This document shows, in pieces, positions 44,124 to 53,530 of a stretch of DNA of 64,000 nucleotides. The DNA lies in NCBI GenBank assembly GCA_902515775.1, contig CABXVU010000005.1, positions 1-64,000 of the forward strand. The letters run 5' to 3'. Position 1 is the stretch's first letter. Each line of letters begins with the position of its first letter. The DNA is from an uncultured SAR86 cluster bacterium (GTDB lineage: Bacteria > Pseudomonadota > Gammaproteobacteria > Magnimaribacterales > D2472). The notes beneath the pieces are model-generated. The model did not search any database and was not told where the DNA came from. It was given only the letters and a program-made list of their open reading frames with translations. A program made the translations under genes and the position numbers.

Positions 44124-44701
44124 GTGTCGCGATAGTTGATTGCGGTGGTGCAAACCTTCGTTCGGTAGCTACATCAATTGAGAGACTGCAAATTCCTTAT
44201 TTGATTACCGATAATAGTGATGAAATTATCAAAGCACAGTATGTAATATTGCCTGGTGTCGGTTCGGCACAGAATGTGATGAAACATCTAGAATCAAAAA
44301 ATTTAAATAATGTAATAACCCAGCTAAAACAACCTGTTTTAGGTATTTGTATTGGAATGCAGATTTTATTTAATTACTCAGCTGAGGGTAATACTAAATG
44401 TCTAGGAATATTTGATGAAAACATTGATCCGTTTAGCGAATCAAATCTTCTGAAAGTTCCTCAAATGGGATGGAATAAAGTGGAGTTTTCAGATGCCAAG
44501 CTAAAAAAATTAAATGATTATTACTACTTCGCTAATAGTTTTTATGCAAAAACATTCAATAGCACTAAAGCAATGTCAGAATATGGTATTGCTTTCTCAT
44601 CAGTCGTACAAAAGGATAATTTTTTAGGCTGTCAATTTCATCCAGAAAAATCTGCAGAAGCAGGTGTTAGGTTTTTAAAATATTTTTTGACTAAATCATG
44701 A
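44120..44701 (+). CDS. hisH: Imidazole glycerol phosphate synthase, glutaminase subunit
   Basis: Releases ammonia from glutamine for HisF. 193 residues, class I glutamine amidotransferase: VLGICIGMQILF carries the nucleophile Cys, and CQFHPEKSAEAG the His and Glu of the triad. PGVGSAQNVM is the oxyanion strand. GTG start overlaps the fusion gene's stop by four bases (GTGA), giving translational coupling. Followed by hisA with an ATGA overlap. Confidence 0.95.
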   Translation: MSVAIVDCGGANLRSVATSIERLQIPYLITDNSDEIIKAQYVILPGVGSAQNVMKHLESKNLNNVITQLKQPVLGICIGMQILFNYSAEGNTKCLGIFDENIDPFSESNLLKVPQMGWNKVEFSDAKLKKLNDYYYFANSFYAKTFNSTKAMSEYGIAFSSVVQKDNFLGCQFHPEKSAEAGVRFLKYFLTKS

Positions 44702-45417
44702 GAGTCCTACCCGCTATAGATTTAAAAAATGGAAACTGTGTACGGTTAATTAAAGGTAATTTTAATGATGTAACTAATTACAATAATGATCCAATCAATC
44801 AAGCGAATATTTTTTTAGAAAATAATTTTAACTATTTACACGTTGTAGATCTTGACGGTGCTCAAACAGGCAATCAATTAAATCTATCGGTTATTCAAAA
44901 ACTTTTAGAGATATCTGGATTAAAAATTCAAGTTGGCGGAGGCATTAGAGAAGTTGAAGATGTTTACAACATGCTTGAATTGGGTGTCTCAAGAGTCATT
45001 GTTGGTACAGCAATATTTAAAGAAAAATTTTTAGATAAAATCAAAGAAAATTTTGATCCAGATCAGATAATTTTAGCTGTTGATTTTAATTCATTAGATG
45101 GCATACCCTATATTTATACTCACGGATGGCAAGATAATAGCAATATTAAATTATTTGACTTTATTTCAGATAATTCTTATTTTAAAAATCTCCTTGCTAC
45201 AGATATTTCACTCGATGGCGTATTACAAGGAGCCAGTTTTGAAACCTATGAACAGATCTTGCGATTATTTCCTGCGTCAAATTTAATTGCCTCTGGAGGC
45301 GTAAGTTCAATGAGTGATCTTGCAAAGTTAGAAAACTTACAAATTCAAGAATGTATTGTTGGCAAAGCGATATATGAAAAAAAAATATCTTTATCTGATT
45401 TAAGCAATGATTACTAA
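44698..45417 (+). CDS. hisA: ProFAR isomerase
   Basis: 239-residue TIM barrel that isomerises ProFAR to PRFAR. VLPAIDLKNGNCVRLIKG is the N-terminal catalytic Asp motif; HVVDLDGAQTG and KIQVGGGIREVED are the phosphate-binding and first-half motifs; ATDISLDGVLQGASFE holds the second catalytic Asp; NLIASGGVSS the second phosphate loop. Starts by ATGA overlap with hisH and overlaps hisF by 11 bases. Confidence 0.95.
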   Translation: MRVLPAIDLKNGNCVRLIKGNFNDVTNYNNDPINQANIFLENNFNYLHVVDLDGAQTGNQLNLSVIQKLLEISGLKIQVGGGIREVEDVYNMLELGVSRVIVGTAIFKEKFLDKIKENFDPDQIILAVDFNSLDGIPYIYTHGWQDNSNIKLFDFISDNSYFKNLLATDISLDGVLQGASFETYEQILRLFPASNLIASGGVSSMSDLAKLENLQIQECIVGKAIYEKKISLSDLSNDY

Positions 45418-46180
45418 AAGAATCATTCCATGTTTAGATGTTAGAGATGGTCATGTGGTCAAAGGTATTCAGTTTAAAAATCATAAAATTGTTGGATCTA
45501 TTGTAGATCTAGCAAAAAAGTACTCTCAAGAAGGTGCCGATGAGCTTGTTTTTTATGATATTACTGCGAGTACAGATGGCTCAACTGTCAGTAAAGAATG
45601 GGTTTCAAGGATATCCGATGTTATCAATATACCGTTTTGTGTTGCTGGCGGCATCAAATCAGTGAATGATGCGAGATCAATACTAAATCTTGGAGCTGAT
45701 AAGGTATCAATCAACACCCCTGCTTTGGAGAACCCAAATTTAATTAGGGAATTGAGCCTGGAATTCGGATCGCAATGTGTTGTAATTGGCATGGACATTA
45801 AAACCATAGATGGAAAAAGTTTCCTTTTTGCAAAAACTGGTAATGAATTAACAGCACATTCAACAGAAATTTTAGCTTTAGACTGGATAAGAAAAGTACA
45901 AAAACTTGGTGCAGGCGAAGTGGTAATAAATTCCATGAATCAAGATGGCATGAAAAATGGATATGACATTTCTCTTTTAAATGAATTAAGCAAAGTCTGT
46001 ACTTTGCCTATGATTGCCTCTGGTGGGGCTGGTAGTGATGATCACTTTATAAATGTATTTGCAAATACGAATGTGGATGGCGCTCTGGCTGCAAGTATAT
46101 TTCATAACAATGAGTATTCAATTCAAGATATTAAAACTTCACTGCAATCAAATAAAATTAATATAAGGACTTCGTTATGA
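45407..46180 (+). CDS. hisF: Imidazole glycerol phosphate synthase, cyclase subunit
   Basis: 257-residue TIM barrel that forms IGP and AICAR with HisH ammonia. RIIPCLDVRDGHVVKGIQF carries catalytic Asp; CVAGGIKSVNDA and ASGGAGSDDHF are phosphate loops; INSMNQDGMKNGYD holds the second Asp. Overlaps hisA by 11 bases and hisI by four (ATGA). Confidence 0.95.
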   Translation: MITKRIIPCLDVRDGHVVKGIQFKNHKIVGSIVDLAKKYSQEGADELVFYDITASTDGSTVSKEWVSRISDVINIPFCVAGGIKSVNDARSILNLGADKVSINTPALENPNLIRELSLEFGSQCVVIGMDIKTIDGKSFLFAKTGNELTAHSTEILALDWIRKVQKLGAGEVVINSMNQDGMKNGYDISLLNELSKVCTLPMIASGGAGSDDHFINVFANTNVDGALAASIFHNNEYSIQDIKTSLQSNKINIRTSL

Positions 46181-46767
46181 TAAAACTCGATTGGGAAAAG
46201 GTTAATGGTTTGATACCAGCAATTATTCAGGACCATAAAACTCTGCAGGTTTTAATGCTGGGATATATGAACAAAGAAGCTCTTGAAATAAGCCAATCAA
46301 CAGGATTGACAACATTTTTTAGTAGAACTAGACAAAAATTATGGACCAAAGGTGAAACCTCAGGCAATAATCTAAAAATTAAAAAAATAATGCATGATTG
46401 TGATAATGACACATTGCTTGTTCTTGCTGAGAATAATGGTCCTACATGTCATCTTGGTCGAAACTCTTGCTTTGAAGATTCTCCCTCCTCATTTAATGAA
46501 ATTGACAAATTAGAAGAAATGATTGATTTAAGATTTAAGGAGGCTGATTTATCCTCCTACACATACCAGTTATTTAAAGGCGGTATTAAAGAGATGGCCA
46601 AAAAAGTTACTGAAGAGGCTGGTGAAGTTTCTATTGCAGCTGTTACGAATGACGGGCGAGTAATAGATGAAACAGCTGATTTGATTTATCACCTGCTGGT
46701 AACTCTGAGAAAATTAAATCTTAGCTTTTCTGATGTTTTGGATGAACTAAATGTGAGATCAAAGTAG
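46177..46767 (+). CDS. hisI: Bifunctional phosphoribosyl-AMP cyclohydrolase / phosphoribosyl-ATP pyrophosphatase
   Basis: 196 residues. The N-terminal HisI half (1-105) has LMLGYMNKEALE, FFSRTRQKLWTKGETSGN, the metal ligands DCDNDTLL and GPTCHLGRNSCF. The C-terminal HisE half (110-196) has GGIKEMAKKVTEEAGEVSIAA and DETADLIYHLLVTLRK. The fused form is the usual gammaproteobacterial one. Last gene of the operon; its TAG is inside a 16-bp palindrome shared with the convergent gene. Confidence 0.95.
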   Translation: MIKLDWEKVNGLIPAIIQDHKTLQVLMLGYMNKEALEISQSTGLTTFFSRTRQKLWTKGETSGNNLKIKKIMHDCDNDTLLVLAENNGPTCHLGRNSCFEDSPSSFNEIDKLEEMIDLRFKEADLSSYTYQLFKGGIKEMAKKVTEEAGEVSIAAVTNDGRVIDETADLIYHLLVTLRKLNLSFSDVLDELNVRSK

Positions 46768-46776
46768 CGCTACTTT
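46761..46776. terminator. Palindrome spanning both stop codons, possible compact terminator
   Basis: AAAGTAGCGCTACTTT is a perfect palindrome containing the hisI TAG (46765-46767) and the AGCS symporter TAG on the other strand (46770-46772). As RNA it forms a 6-bp stem with GCGC loop, followed by T's in both directions. Short for a terminator, so tentative. Confidence 0.4.
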
Positions 46777-48440
46777 TCATCTACATAGTTAAGAACTTGT
46801 TCTCTCATTTCATTGCGCAAAACAAACAAGGCAATAAGATTCGGTATGCTAACTAGGGCAACTACAACATAAGCAATGTTCCATACAACTGTTGTATCAA
46901 TAACGGCTGCAGCAATGAAACATAATACATAGAAATTCCGATACCAAATCACCCCTCTTTCGCCAAATATGTATGCTGTCGATCTATCACCGTAATAACA
47001 CCAAGCTATTGCAGTGGAAAAGGCAAATAACAGTAATGCGACCGCAACCAATTTACCACCAAAATCACCAAGAATACCTTGCGAAAATGCTTTGGCTGTT
47101 AATTCAGCAGAACTAACTAAAGACTTACCTTCAATAATAACTTGTTCACTAATCTTGCCATTTTTGACATTCAGGATTCCAGAAAATAATTCTGTATCTA
47201 CTGATGTAATAACAATATCTTCGGCAATTGATCTTGAATGAATGACCGTCACTTGATTAGAAATTAATTTTCCATCTTGAACGATCACGGAGCCAGAAAA
47301 TTCGTTAACATCAGAGTCCATGGACTGAACGTACTTAGTTAATTCGTTAATATGGTCAGGATAAGCATAGCTCCCATCAACATTTTTTTCATCACTATAG
47401 ATCCCCTCAAGTATGACCATATCTGTCTTAGAGAATGTTGTATCAAATTTCTGTGTCCAAACACCGCTTGATAAGATGACAAGTGCAGTAATACTACAGA
47501 CAACGATAGTATCTATGAAAGGCTCAAGTATTGAAACCATGCCTTGCTCAACAGATTTCTTTGTTTTGGAAGATGCATGAGCGATTGGAGAAGATCCCTG
47601 ACCTGCCTCGTTAGAATACAAGCCTCTCGCAACACCATATTTTAAACTCATCGCAAAACTAGCACCCAAGAATCCTCCTACTGCAGCAGAACCAGTAAAA
47701 ACTTGTGCAAATATTGCATTAAATGAAGGAATAATATTTTGATAATTTTCAGCAAGAACTATTAAAGCACCACCAAAATATATTATCCCCATAATTGGTA
47801 TTATTTTGCTGGCAACAGATGCAATTCTTTGAATACCACCAATGATAATTATCCACAAAAGTGCTCCCAAGAATAATCCAGTGAATAATTTTGGCACAGC
47901 AAATTCTGTATTCATAACCAATGCAATGTTATTAATTTGAGGCATATTGCCTGAACCTATAGCAGTAATCATCATCAATAGTGAAAATAATATGGCAACC
48001 CATTTCATATTGAGGCCCTGCTCAATGTAGTACATTGGCCCGCCAGATATTGATCCGTCTGACAAAGTTGTTCTGTACTTATGAGCCAGCGTTACTTCAA
48101 CAAATTTTGTAGTCATTCCAAAAATTGCTGTGATCCACATCCAAAATATCGCTGCTGGACCACCAGTCCAAATTGCCAAAGCAACACCCCCAATATTTCC
48201 GGTACCCACTGCGCCAGACATTGCAGTTGTAAGTGCTTCGAAAGGTGAAGTTTCTCCTTTTGACTCACTTTTATCGTACTTGCCGGAGACTATCCTCCAT
48301 CCATTTCTAAAAAATCTAAATTGAGGGAAACCAAGATAAAAAGTAAAAAATATACCTGTGCCTATTAATAGAGCTGGAAACCACCATGAGCCACTTAAAT
48401 TGCCATCTAAAAGTATAAGAAAATTATTAAAGGCGTCCAT
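46770..48440 (-). CDS. Sodium:alanine/glycine symporter with a large inserted loop
   Basis: AGCS family. 556 residues, about 11 helices. TTAMSGAVGTGNIGGVALAIWTGGPAAIFWMW is the family signature; ARGLYSNEAGQGSSPIAHA is the second. Typical members have about 450-500 residues; here about 110 extra residues lie between GVWTQ (about 326) and AELTAKAFSQG (about 445). They look like repeated beta-strand segments (FSGSVIVQDGKLISNQVTV; FSGILNVKNGKISEQVII). Convergent with the his operon. Glutaredoxin gene precedes it. Confidence 0.9.
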   Translation of the reverse strand: MDAFNNFLILLDGNLSGSWWFPALLIGTGIFFTFYLGFPQFRFFRNGWRIVSGKYDKSESKGETSPFEALTTAMSGAVGTGNIGGVALAIWTGGPAAIFWMWITAIFGMTTKFVEVTLAHKYRTTLSDGSISGGPMYYIEQGLNMKWVAILFSLLMMITAIGSGNMPQINNIALVMNTEFAVPKLFTGLFLGALLWIIIIGGIQRIASVASKIIPIMGIIYFGGALIVLAENYQNIIPSFNAIFAQVFTGSAAVGGFLGASFAMSLKYGVARGLYSNEAGQGSSPIAHASSKTKKSVEQGMVSILEPFIDTIVVCSITALVILSSGVWTQKFDTTFSKTDMVILEGIYSDEKNVDGSYAYPDHINELTKYVQSMDSDVNEFSGSVIVQDGKLISNQVTVIHSRSIAEDIVITSVDTELFSGILNVKNGKISEQVIIEGKSLVSSAELTAKAFSQGILGDFGGKLVAVALLLFAFSTAIAWCYYGDRSTAYIFGERGVIWYRNFYVLCFIAAAVIDTTVVWNIAYVVVALVSIPNLIALFVLRNEMREQVLNYVDEK

Positions 48441-48445
48441 AGAAA

Positions 48446-48679
48446 TTACTTGTTTACAAATTCCATTAAGTCTGTGTAGCCACCAATTAGCTTATCGTCA
48501 ATAAAGATTTGGGGCATTGTTCTAGCATTTGGATTTCGCTCCATAAGAATTTGAAAAGTCTCAGGAATTTCAACGTTGTATTCTTGGTAAGTAATGTCGT
48601 TTTGATCAAAGTAATACTTAGCTTTATCACAAAAGCTACAATTTGATTTAGAATATATTTCTACGTTTTTTAACATCAT
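48446..48679 (-). CDS. grxC: Glutaredoxin
   Basis: 77 residues of the thioredoxin fold. The redox motif is CSFC (SNCSFCDKAKYYF) instead of the usual CPYC; TMPQIFIDDKLIGGYTD holds the cis-Pro and glutathione-binding residues. Start at ATG 48679 or 48676; a TTG at 48694 would reach the divergent gene. On the minus strand, TATAAT lies a few bases before the ATG, so the mRNA may be leaderless. Five bases ahead of the symporter. Confidence 0.88.
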   Translation of the reverse strand: MMLKNVEIYSKSNCSFCDKAKYYFDQNDITYQEYNVEIPETFQILMERNPNARTMPQIFIDDKLIGGYTDLMEFVNK

Positions 48680-48694
48680 GGAATTATAAGCCAA

Positions 48695-49459
48695 ATGTCA
48701 TTATTTAATTTAAAAAATAAATCATTTTTAATCACGGGGTCATCTAGAGGAATTGGTAAATCAATTGCACTTCATGCAGCAATACATGGAGCAAAGGTAA
48801 TAATATCCAGCAGAAAGATTGATGCTTGCAAGGCCACAGCTAAGGAAATAAATCATCATTTAGGATCTGAGTTAGCATTTCCAATTGCTGGAAATATAGC
48901 TATTGAGTCAGATCTTGAAAATCTTGTAAGTCAATCAAATAAACTTTTAGGTAAAATAGATGTTTTAATTTGCAATGCTGCTACGAATCCTTTTATGGGT
49001 TCAATGGCTGATATACCATCTGATGCGTTTGATAAAGTTCTCAATAATAACATTAAGGCAAACCACATATTAGCAAATTTAGTTACTCCACAAATGATCG
49101 AACGAAAAGATGGAGTTATTATTATTATTTCAAGCATTGGTGGAACTCGTGGTAGTAACCTCATTGGAACCTATAATATTAGCAAAGCAGCAGATATTCA
49201 GATGGTTAAAAACATGGCTGTTGAATATGGTCAACACAATATAAGAGCAAATAGCATCGCTCCTGGTTTAATTAGAACAGACTTTGCTAAGGGCCTCTGG
49301 GAAAACCCAACTCTCCATGATCACTATACAAGCACTCACCCCATGAGAAGGATTGGAGAACCTGACGAAGTAGCAGGAGCAGCAATCATGCTTGCCTCCG
49401 ATGCTGGGAAATATATTAACGGCCAAACAATTATAGTCGATGGCGGTGCTACTGCTTAA
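48695..49459 (+). CDS. Short-chain dehydrogenase/reductase
   Basis: 254 residues of classical SDR type. TGSSRGIGKSIALHA is the cofactor site, LICNAATNPF the NNAG-like motif, IISSIGG the catalytic Ser, and YNISKAAD the Tyr-x-x-x-Lys. APGLIRTDFAKG and GQTIIVDGGATA end it. Cofactor Ser/Arg after the second strand (IISSRK) suggests NADP(H). Substrate unknown; possibly a fatty-acid or secondary alcohol. Starts 15 bases from the divergent glutaredoxin ATG. Its stop interleaves with that of holB. Confidence 0.9.
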   Translation: MSLFNLKNKSFLITGSSRGIGKSIALHAAIHGAKVIISSRKIDACKATAKEINHHLGSELAFPIAGNIAIESDLENLVSQSNKLLGKIDVLICNAATNPFMGSMADIPSDAFDKVLNNNIKANHILANLVTPQMIERKDGVIIIISSIGGTRGSNLIGTYNISKAADIQMVKNMAVEYGQHNIRANSIAPGLIRTDFAKGLWENPTLHDHYTSTHPMRRIGEPDEVAGAAIMLASDAGKYINGQTIIVDGGATA

Positions 49460-50448
49460 GCAAATAAACTCTTTATTTTTTGAAAAAAGTTATTTAGCCC
49501 AATCTGTTCATTGAGGGATGGAACTTTTATAAGTTGGTATTTATATTCGACCAACTGTTCAATTAAGTCTGTTAGTAACATTGAATCCGGTTTTTTTTTA
49601 TCCAAGGCTGTAATAGCAGGATGAGCTTTATAAAAATTTTTTTCAATTCCTAAACAAGTCTTTAGGAATAAAATAATAGAATTAATTTTTTCATCAAAAG
49701 TGATATTAATTTCTTTATAAAATTTTATTAAATCAGGAGTAGTTATTTCACCAAGACAATAAGAATTTAAACTTTGAGAAATTTCTCTATATTGTCCAAC
49801 CATATCATTATTAATAAGTCTCTCAATTTCTAATGGTGTTGAGTCTGGAGCGAAATCTATAGTTGAATAATCAATATATCCTTTGTCTGCTATCCATTGA
49901 TCAAGCATGTCTGATTTGGGATTGTTTATTGTAATAATATTTGAGCGGCTATATATGGTTGGTAAGAAATATTTACGTTTATTTGAAACTAAAAATATAT
50001 GCTTGTTCTCAGGTAATTCCTCTAAAGTTTTTAGAAGTGCGTTTTGAGAATTAATATTCATATTATGGGCATCAAAAATTATTGCCACTCTGTGATTTGA
50101 AACTGAGTGTGTCAAAGCAATGAATTCATTTATAGCTCTGACGCCTTCAATTTTTTTTGAATTCATTGAGTCTTTTTTAGCTTTTGCATAAGAATGCAAT
50201 ATGCTTGAGCATGAGTCGGCTGAGAGAAAACAAAAATCTGGATGTGTGCCGGCTAAAAAATAGTTACATGAATTACATACACCACAAGGTGCTAAATCAT
50301 CAGAGCATAATAGTTTCTGTGCAAAAAAATTAGCAAGGTGATTTTTAGCAAGGCCCGATTCGCCTTCGATAATTATAGATGAAGGAAAATTAAGATTTTT
50401 ATATGCTCTTACTACTTCAGTTAACCAAGGAAATTTATTTAAATTCAT
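49456..50448 (-). CDS. holB: DNA polymerase III delta-prime subunit
   Basis: Clamp-loader subunit. 330 residues. The zinc-binding segment CGVCNSCNYFLAGTHPDF is present. The usual Walker A is degenerate (GESGLAKNHLANFF), as expected for delta-prime. LKTLEELPENKHIFLVSN matches the sensor-adjacent block, and SRS stands where most clamp loaders have SRC (sensor 1/arginine-finger region). Overlaps tmk by four bases, the standard order. Its stop shares TTAA with the SDR stop. Confidence 0.88.
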   Translation of the reverse strand: MNLNKFPWLTEVVRAYKNLNFPSSIIIEGESGLAKNHLANFFAQKLLCSDDLAPCGVCNSCNYFLAGTHPDFCFLSADSCSSILHSYAKAKKDSMNSKKIEGVRAINEFIALTHSVSNHRVAIIFDAHNMNINSQNALLKTLEELPENKHIFLVSNKRKYFLPTIYSRSNIITINNPKSDMLDQWIADKGYIDYSTIDFAPDSTPLEIERLINNDMVGQYREISQSLNSYCLGEITTPDLIKFYKEINITFDEKINSIILFLKTCLGIEKNFYKAHPAITALDKKKPDSMLLTDLIEQLVEYKYQLIKVPSLNEQIGLNNFFQKIKSLFA

Positions 50449-51044
50449 TTTAAAATTAGAGGTTTGATCAATTCTTTAGTTTGTTGACTCAGTACATCTA
50501 TGGACTCTGATGCATCTAATATTACAACCTCCTTCCTATCCTTAGCTATTTGCTGATAACCTTTTCTTACATCATCAAAGAAATTTAATCCAGCAGATTC
50601 AATTCTATCGATATCATCATTAGCTTTTCGTTTAAAGCCAAGTCTTATATCAAGATCATATATTATTGTTAAATCTGGAATTGGGCAATTTATGTTCTGA
50701 ATTAAATTCTCAATTAGGTCAAGAGAGAGCTTTCTTCCATAGCCTTGATAAGCAATTGATGCATGATAGTATCTGTCACAAAGAACAATGTCTTCTTTTG
50801 AGTTTACCAAATGCTCATTGACCATCTCTGCTCTAGCAGCAAACATTAATAATAATTCAGTTTGGGCTGAAATATCAGAATCATTTGATAATAGTAGTTC
50901 TCTTATTTTTTCTCCAAAAACAGTTGAGCCTGGCTCTCGAATTAGTTTTGTACTTAGACCTTTTGTTTTTAACCACTCTTGAATTAAATTAATTTGCGTA
51001 GATTTACCAACACCCTCAATTCCTTCAAATGATATTAATTTCAT
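50445..51044 (-). CDS. tmk: Thymidylate kinase
   Basis: Phosphorylates dTMP to dTDP. 199 residues. P-loop FEGIEGVGKSTQINLI; REPGSTVFGEKIRELLLS is the DRX/LID neighbourhood; DRYYHASIAYQGYGR is the conserved DR(Y/F) substrate motif. Three bases behind mltG and overlapping holB by four, conserved order mltG-tmk-holB. Confidence 0.95.
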   Translation of the reverse strand: MKLISFEGIEGVGKSTQINLIQEWLKTKGLSTKLIREPGSTVFGEKIRELLLSNDSDISAQTELLLMFAARAEMVNEHLVNSKEDIVLCDRYYHASIAYQGYGRKLSLDLIENLIQNINCPIPDLTIIYDLDIRLGFKRKANDDIDRIESAGLNFFDDVRKGYQQIAKDRKEVVILDASESIDVLSQQTKELIKPLILK

Positions 51045-51047
51045 AAT

Positions 51048-52013
51048 TTAATTAAGCTGATATCTGTTAACAGCATCAAGATGCTCTTGATAGGTCTTAG
51101 AAAATTTATGAGTTCCATCTCCTTTAGCCACAAAGTACAAATAATCATTTTTCATACCCAATATTACTGCCTCTAAAGAAGATTTGCTAACTGTAGATAT
51201 TGGAGTTGGAGGTAAGCCAGGTATTTGATATGTGTTGTATGGATTATTTTTATCTCTTAAATTTGCTTTTGTGATATCACCATTAAAATTTGGCAATAAT
51301 CCATAAATTATTGTTGGATCTGCTTGCAACTTCATACCAATGGATATTCTATGTAAAAACACTCCAGCAATAATTGGCTTCTCATCTTCATTACCAGCTT
51401 CCTTTTCAACAATTGAAGCAAGTATTATTGCATCAGATAAATTTTTAATTGGTGATTGTGGATTCTTATTAATCCATAGATTTGTAGCTAGTTGAAAAAA
51501 CTCAGTTTGCGATTTTTGTAAAGTGCTAGCTAATGATGATGAGTGCTTGTAGAAATAAGTGTCTGGTTTTAATGTACCTTCTAAAAAATTAAACTGATTA
51601 TCTAAGCAATCAAAGTTATCACAATCATTTTTAAAATTTGATTCAGAAATAATTTTTTTAACTTCATAAAGATTTTTTCCTGAGGGAATTTCCAATTTAA
51701 ATATGACAACATCTCCGTTAGATACTGAATTCAGAAATTCTTTCCAAGATTTATTTTTAAGATAATAATGTCCAGCTTGAGCTACCTGAAGTTTATTTTT
51801 TTTTAAGTAGATTTTCAAAAAAATTTTTTGAATTGGGTGCAAGTCAAAGTCATTAAAAATTGAATTTAATGAATCGCCTTTAATTACATTGTAAAACTCT
51901 AATCTATCATCAACTCTCAGTTGAGAATATGATTCAGATGTTCCAAGCAAGCTTATTACTAAGGTTAATATAGTAATTAAAAATATAAAAAATTTAGATT
52001 TGTTTGAAGACAA
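51048..52013 (-). CDS. mltG: Endolytic peptidoglycan transglycosylase MltG
   Basis: Cuts nascent glycan strands at the inner membrane. 321 residues from TTG 52013; TTG 52040 is another option, and no ATG occurs before the membrane helix FFIFLITILTLVISLLG. LysM-like region (VIKGDSLNSIFNDF), catalytic Glu in ASIVEKEAGNEDEKP, and KLQADPTIIYGLL, the family signature. Overlaps the end of fabF by 20 bases. In E. coli pabC stands between fabF and mltG; it is missing here. Confidence 0.92.
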   Translation of the reverse strand: MSSNKSKFFIFLITILTLVISLLGTSESYSQLRVDDRLEFYNVIKGDSLNSIFNDFDLHPIQKIFLKIYLKKNKLQVAQAGHYYLKNKSWKEFLNSVSNGDVVIFKLEIPSGKNLYEVKKIISESNFKNDCDNFDCLDNQFNFLEGTLKPDTYFYKHSSSLASTLQKSQTEFFQLATNLWINKNPQSPIKNLSDAIILASIVEKEAGNEDEKPIIAGVFLHRISIGMKLQADPTIIYGLLPNFNGDITKANLRDKNNPYNTYQIPGLPPTPISTVSKSSLEAVILGMKNDYLYFVAKGDGTHKFSKTYQEHLDAVNRYQLN

Positions 52014-53226
52014 GTGTAGAGTTAGTTCCTCCGAATCCAAATGAATTATTCATAGCAACTCTAACGTTTTTTTCAACAGATACCAAGGGAGTATAATTTA
52101 AATCGCACAATGGATCTGGTTTATCTAAATTGATTGTCGGAGGAATAATTCCGTGATTTATGGCTTGAATGCAGAATATTGATTCTATTGCGCCCGCTGC
52201 ACCAAGAGTATGTCCGGTCATTGACTTGGTTGAACTAATTTGTGGAACGTAATCGCCAAATACTTTTTTAAGAGCAGTTGTTTCAGCAATGTCGCCCAAG
52301 GGTGTAGAGGTCCCATGTGCATTTATATAATCAATTTCAGATAGATGAATCTCAGCATCATTTATTGCATTAGTCATTGACAGAACTGCTCCTCTTCCAT
52401 CTTCAGGAGGAGCTGTCATATGATGAGCATCAGAACTAGTTCCAAATCCTATTACCTCTGCATATATTTTTGCATCTCTTGCTTTAGCATGATCAAAATC
52501 TTCAAGTACCAATGAACCAGCTCCATCGGATAACACGAATCCATCTCTATCTTTATGCCATGGCCTACTTGCAGTTTCAGGATCGGAATTCATAGAAAGT
52601 GCTCTAGCCGCGGTAAATCCTGCTATTGATAATGGTGTTGAAGCCATTTCAGCACCTCCAGCAATCATTACATCAGCTTCACCGTATGCGATAGATCTTG
52701 CCGCAGTTCCAATACAATGATTGCCAGTTGAGCATGCTGTAACAACCGAAGTGTTTGGGCCCATAAAACCATGCTTTATAGAAATTAAACCAGAAATCAT
52801 ATTAACAATTGATCCTGGCACAAAAAAAGGAGAGACTTTTTTGTAACCTCTTTCTTCCAATAAAGATTTATTTTTTTCTATTGTATCTATACCACCAATA
52901 CCAGCACCAAAATTAATACCTACTTTTGACAAGTCTATCTTGGAATCAAGAATTCCTGAATGATATATAGATTGATTTGCTGCAATAATTCCATATTGAA
53001 TAAAAGGATCAATTCTTCTAATTTCTTTCGAATCAAGAAAATCATCAGGATTAAAATTTTTTAACCGACCCCCAACTTTTATAGGATTATTTTTTAAATC
53101 TATGTCAATTTTTGAGATGCCTGATACTCCATTAATACAGGAATTCCAGGCTTCAGCTAAAGTATTACCAATTGGAGATAATATACCTAAACCAGTAACT
53201 ACAACCCTTCTGTGTAGTTGCTTCAT
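51994..53226 (-). CDS. fabF: 3-oxoacyl-ACP synthase II
   Basis: Condenses acyl-ACP with malonyl-ACP. 410 residues. Catalytic Cys in VTACSTGNHCIG, His in INAHGTSTPLGD and NSFGFGGTNSTL (second His region replaced as usual by the Asn/Phe gate GFGGTN), with SMTGHTLGAAG holding the second catalytic His. Start MKQLHRRVVVTGLG at 53226. It is 11 bases behind acpP. This and the unlinked fabB-type enzymes would carry elongation, since fabH is absent nearby. Confidence 0.95.
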   Translation of the reverse strand: MKQLHRRVVVTGLGILSPIGNTLAEAWNSCINGVSGISKIDIDLKNNPIKVGGRLKNFNPDDFLDSKEIRRIDPFIQYGIIAANQSIYHSGILDSKIDLSKVGINFGAGIGGIDTIEKNKSLLEERGYKKVSPFFVPGSIVNMISGLISIKHGFMGPNTSVVTACSTGNHCIGTAARSIAYGEADVMIAGGAEMASTPLSIAGFTAARALSMNSDPETASRPWHKDRDGFVLSDGAGSLVLEDFDHAKARDAKIYAEVIGFGTSSDAHHMTAPPEDGRGAVLSMTNAINDAEIHLSEIDYINAHGTSTPLGDIAETTALKKVFGDYVPQISSTKSMTGHTLGAAGAIESIFCIQAINHGIIPPTINLDKPDPLCDLNYTPLVSVEKNVRVAMNNSFGFGGTNSTLVFKQI

Positions 53227-53237
53227 GAAAAAAAATT

Positions 53238-53468
53238 TTAGCTGTTAGAGTTTATGTAGTTTACAGCTTCTTGGACGGTTGAAATCTTTTCTGCCTCTTC
53301 ATCAGCAATTTCAAGTTCAAACTCTTCCTCGAGAGCCATTACTAATTCCACGGTGTCTAACGAATCAGCTCCTAGATCATCTACGAATGAAGAATCATCA
53401 TTCACCTCACCATCATCAACGCCTAGTTGCTCACAAACAATTTTTCTCACTCTCTCTTCGATACTCAC
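53238..53468 (-). CDS. acpP: Acyl carrier protein
   Basis: 76 residues, strongly acidic. The phosphopantetheine Ser is in [20 protein letters not shown]. Length and sequence match E. coli AcpP. An AGGAT-type ribosome site precedes the ATG. Between fabG (62 bases upstream) and fabF. Confidence 0.97.
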   Translation of the reverse strand: MSIEERVRKIVCEQLGVDDGEVNDDSSFVDDLGADSLDTVELVMALEEEFELEIADEEAEKISTVQEAVNYINSNS

Positions 53469-53530
53469 AGGGCATCCTCCATTAAATGTATCTTATTTTA
53501 CAACAATTTTAACAAAAACAAATAAAATCA

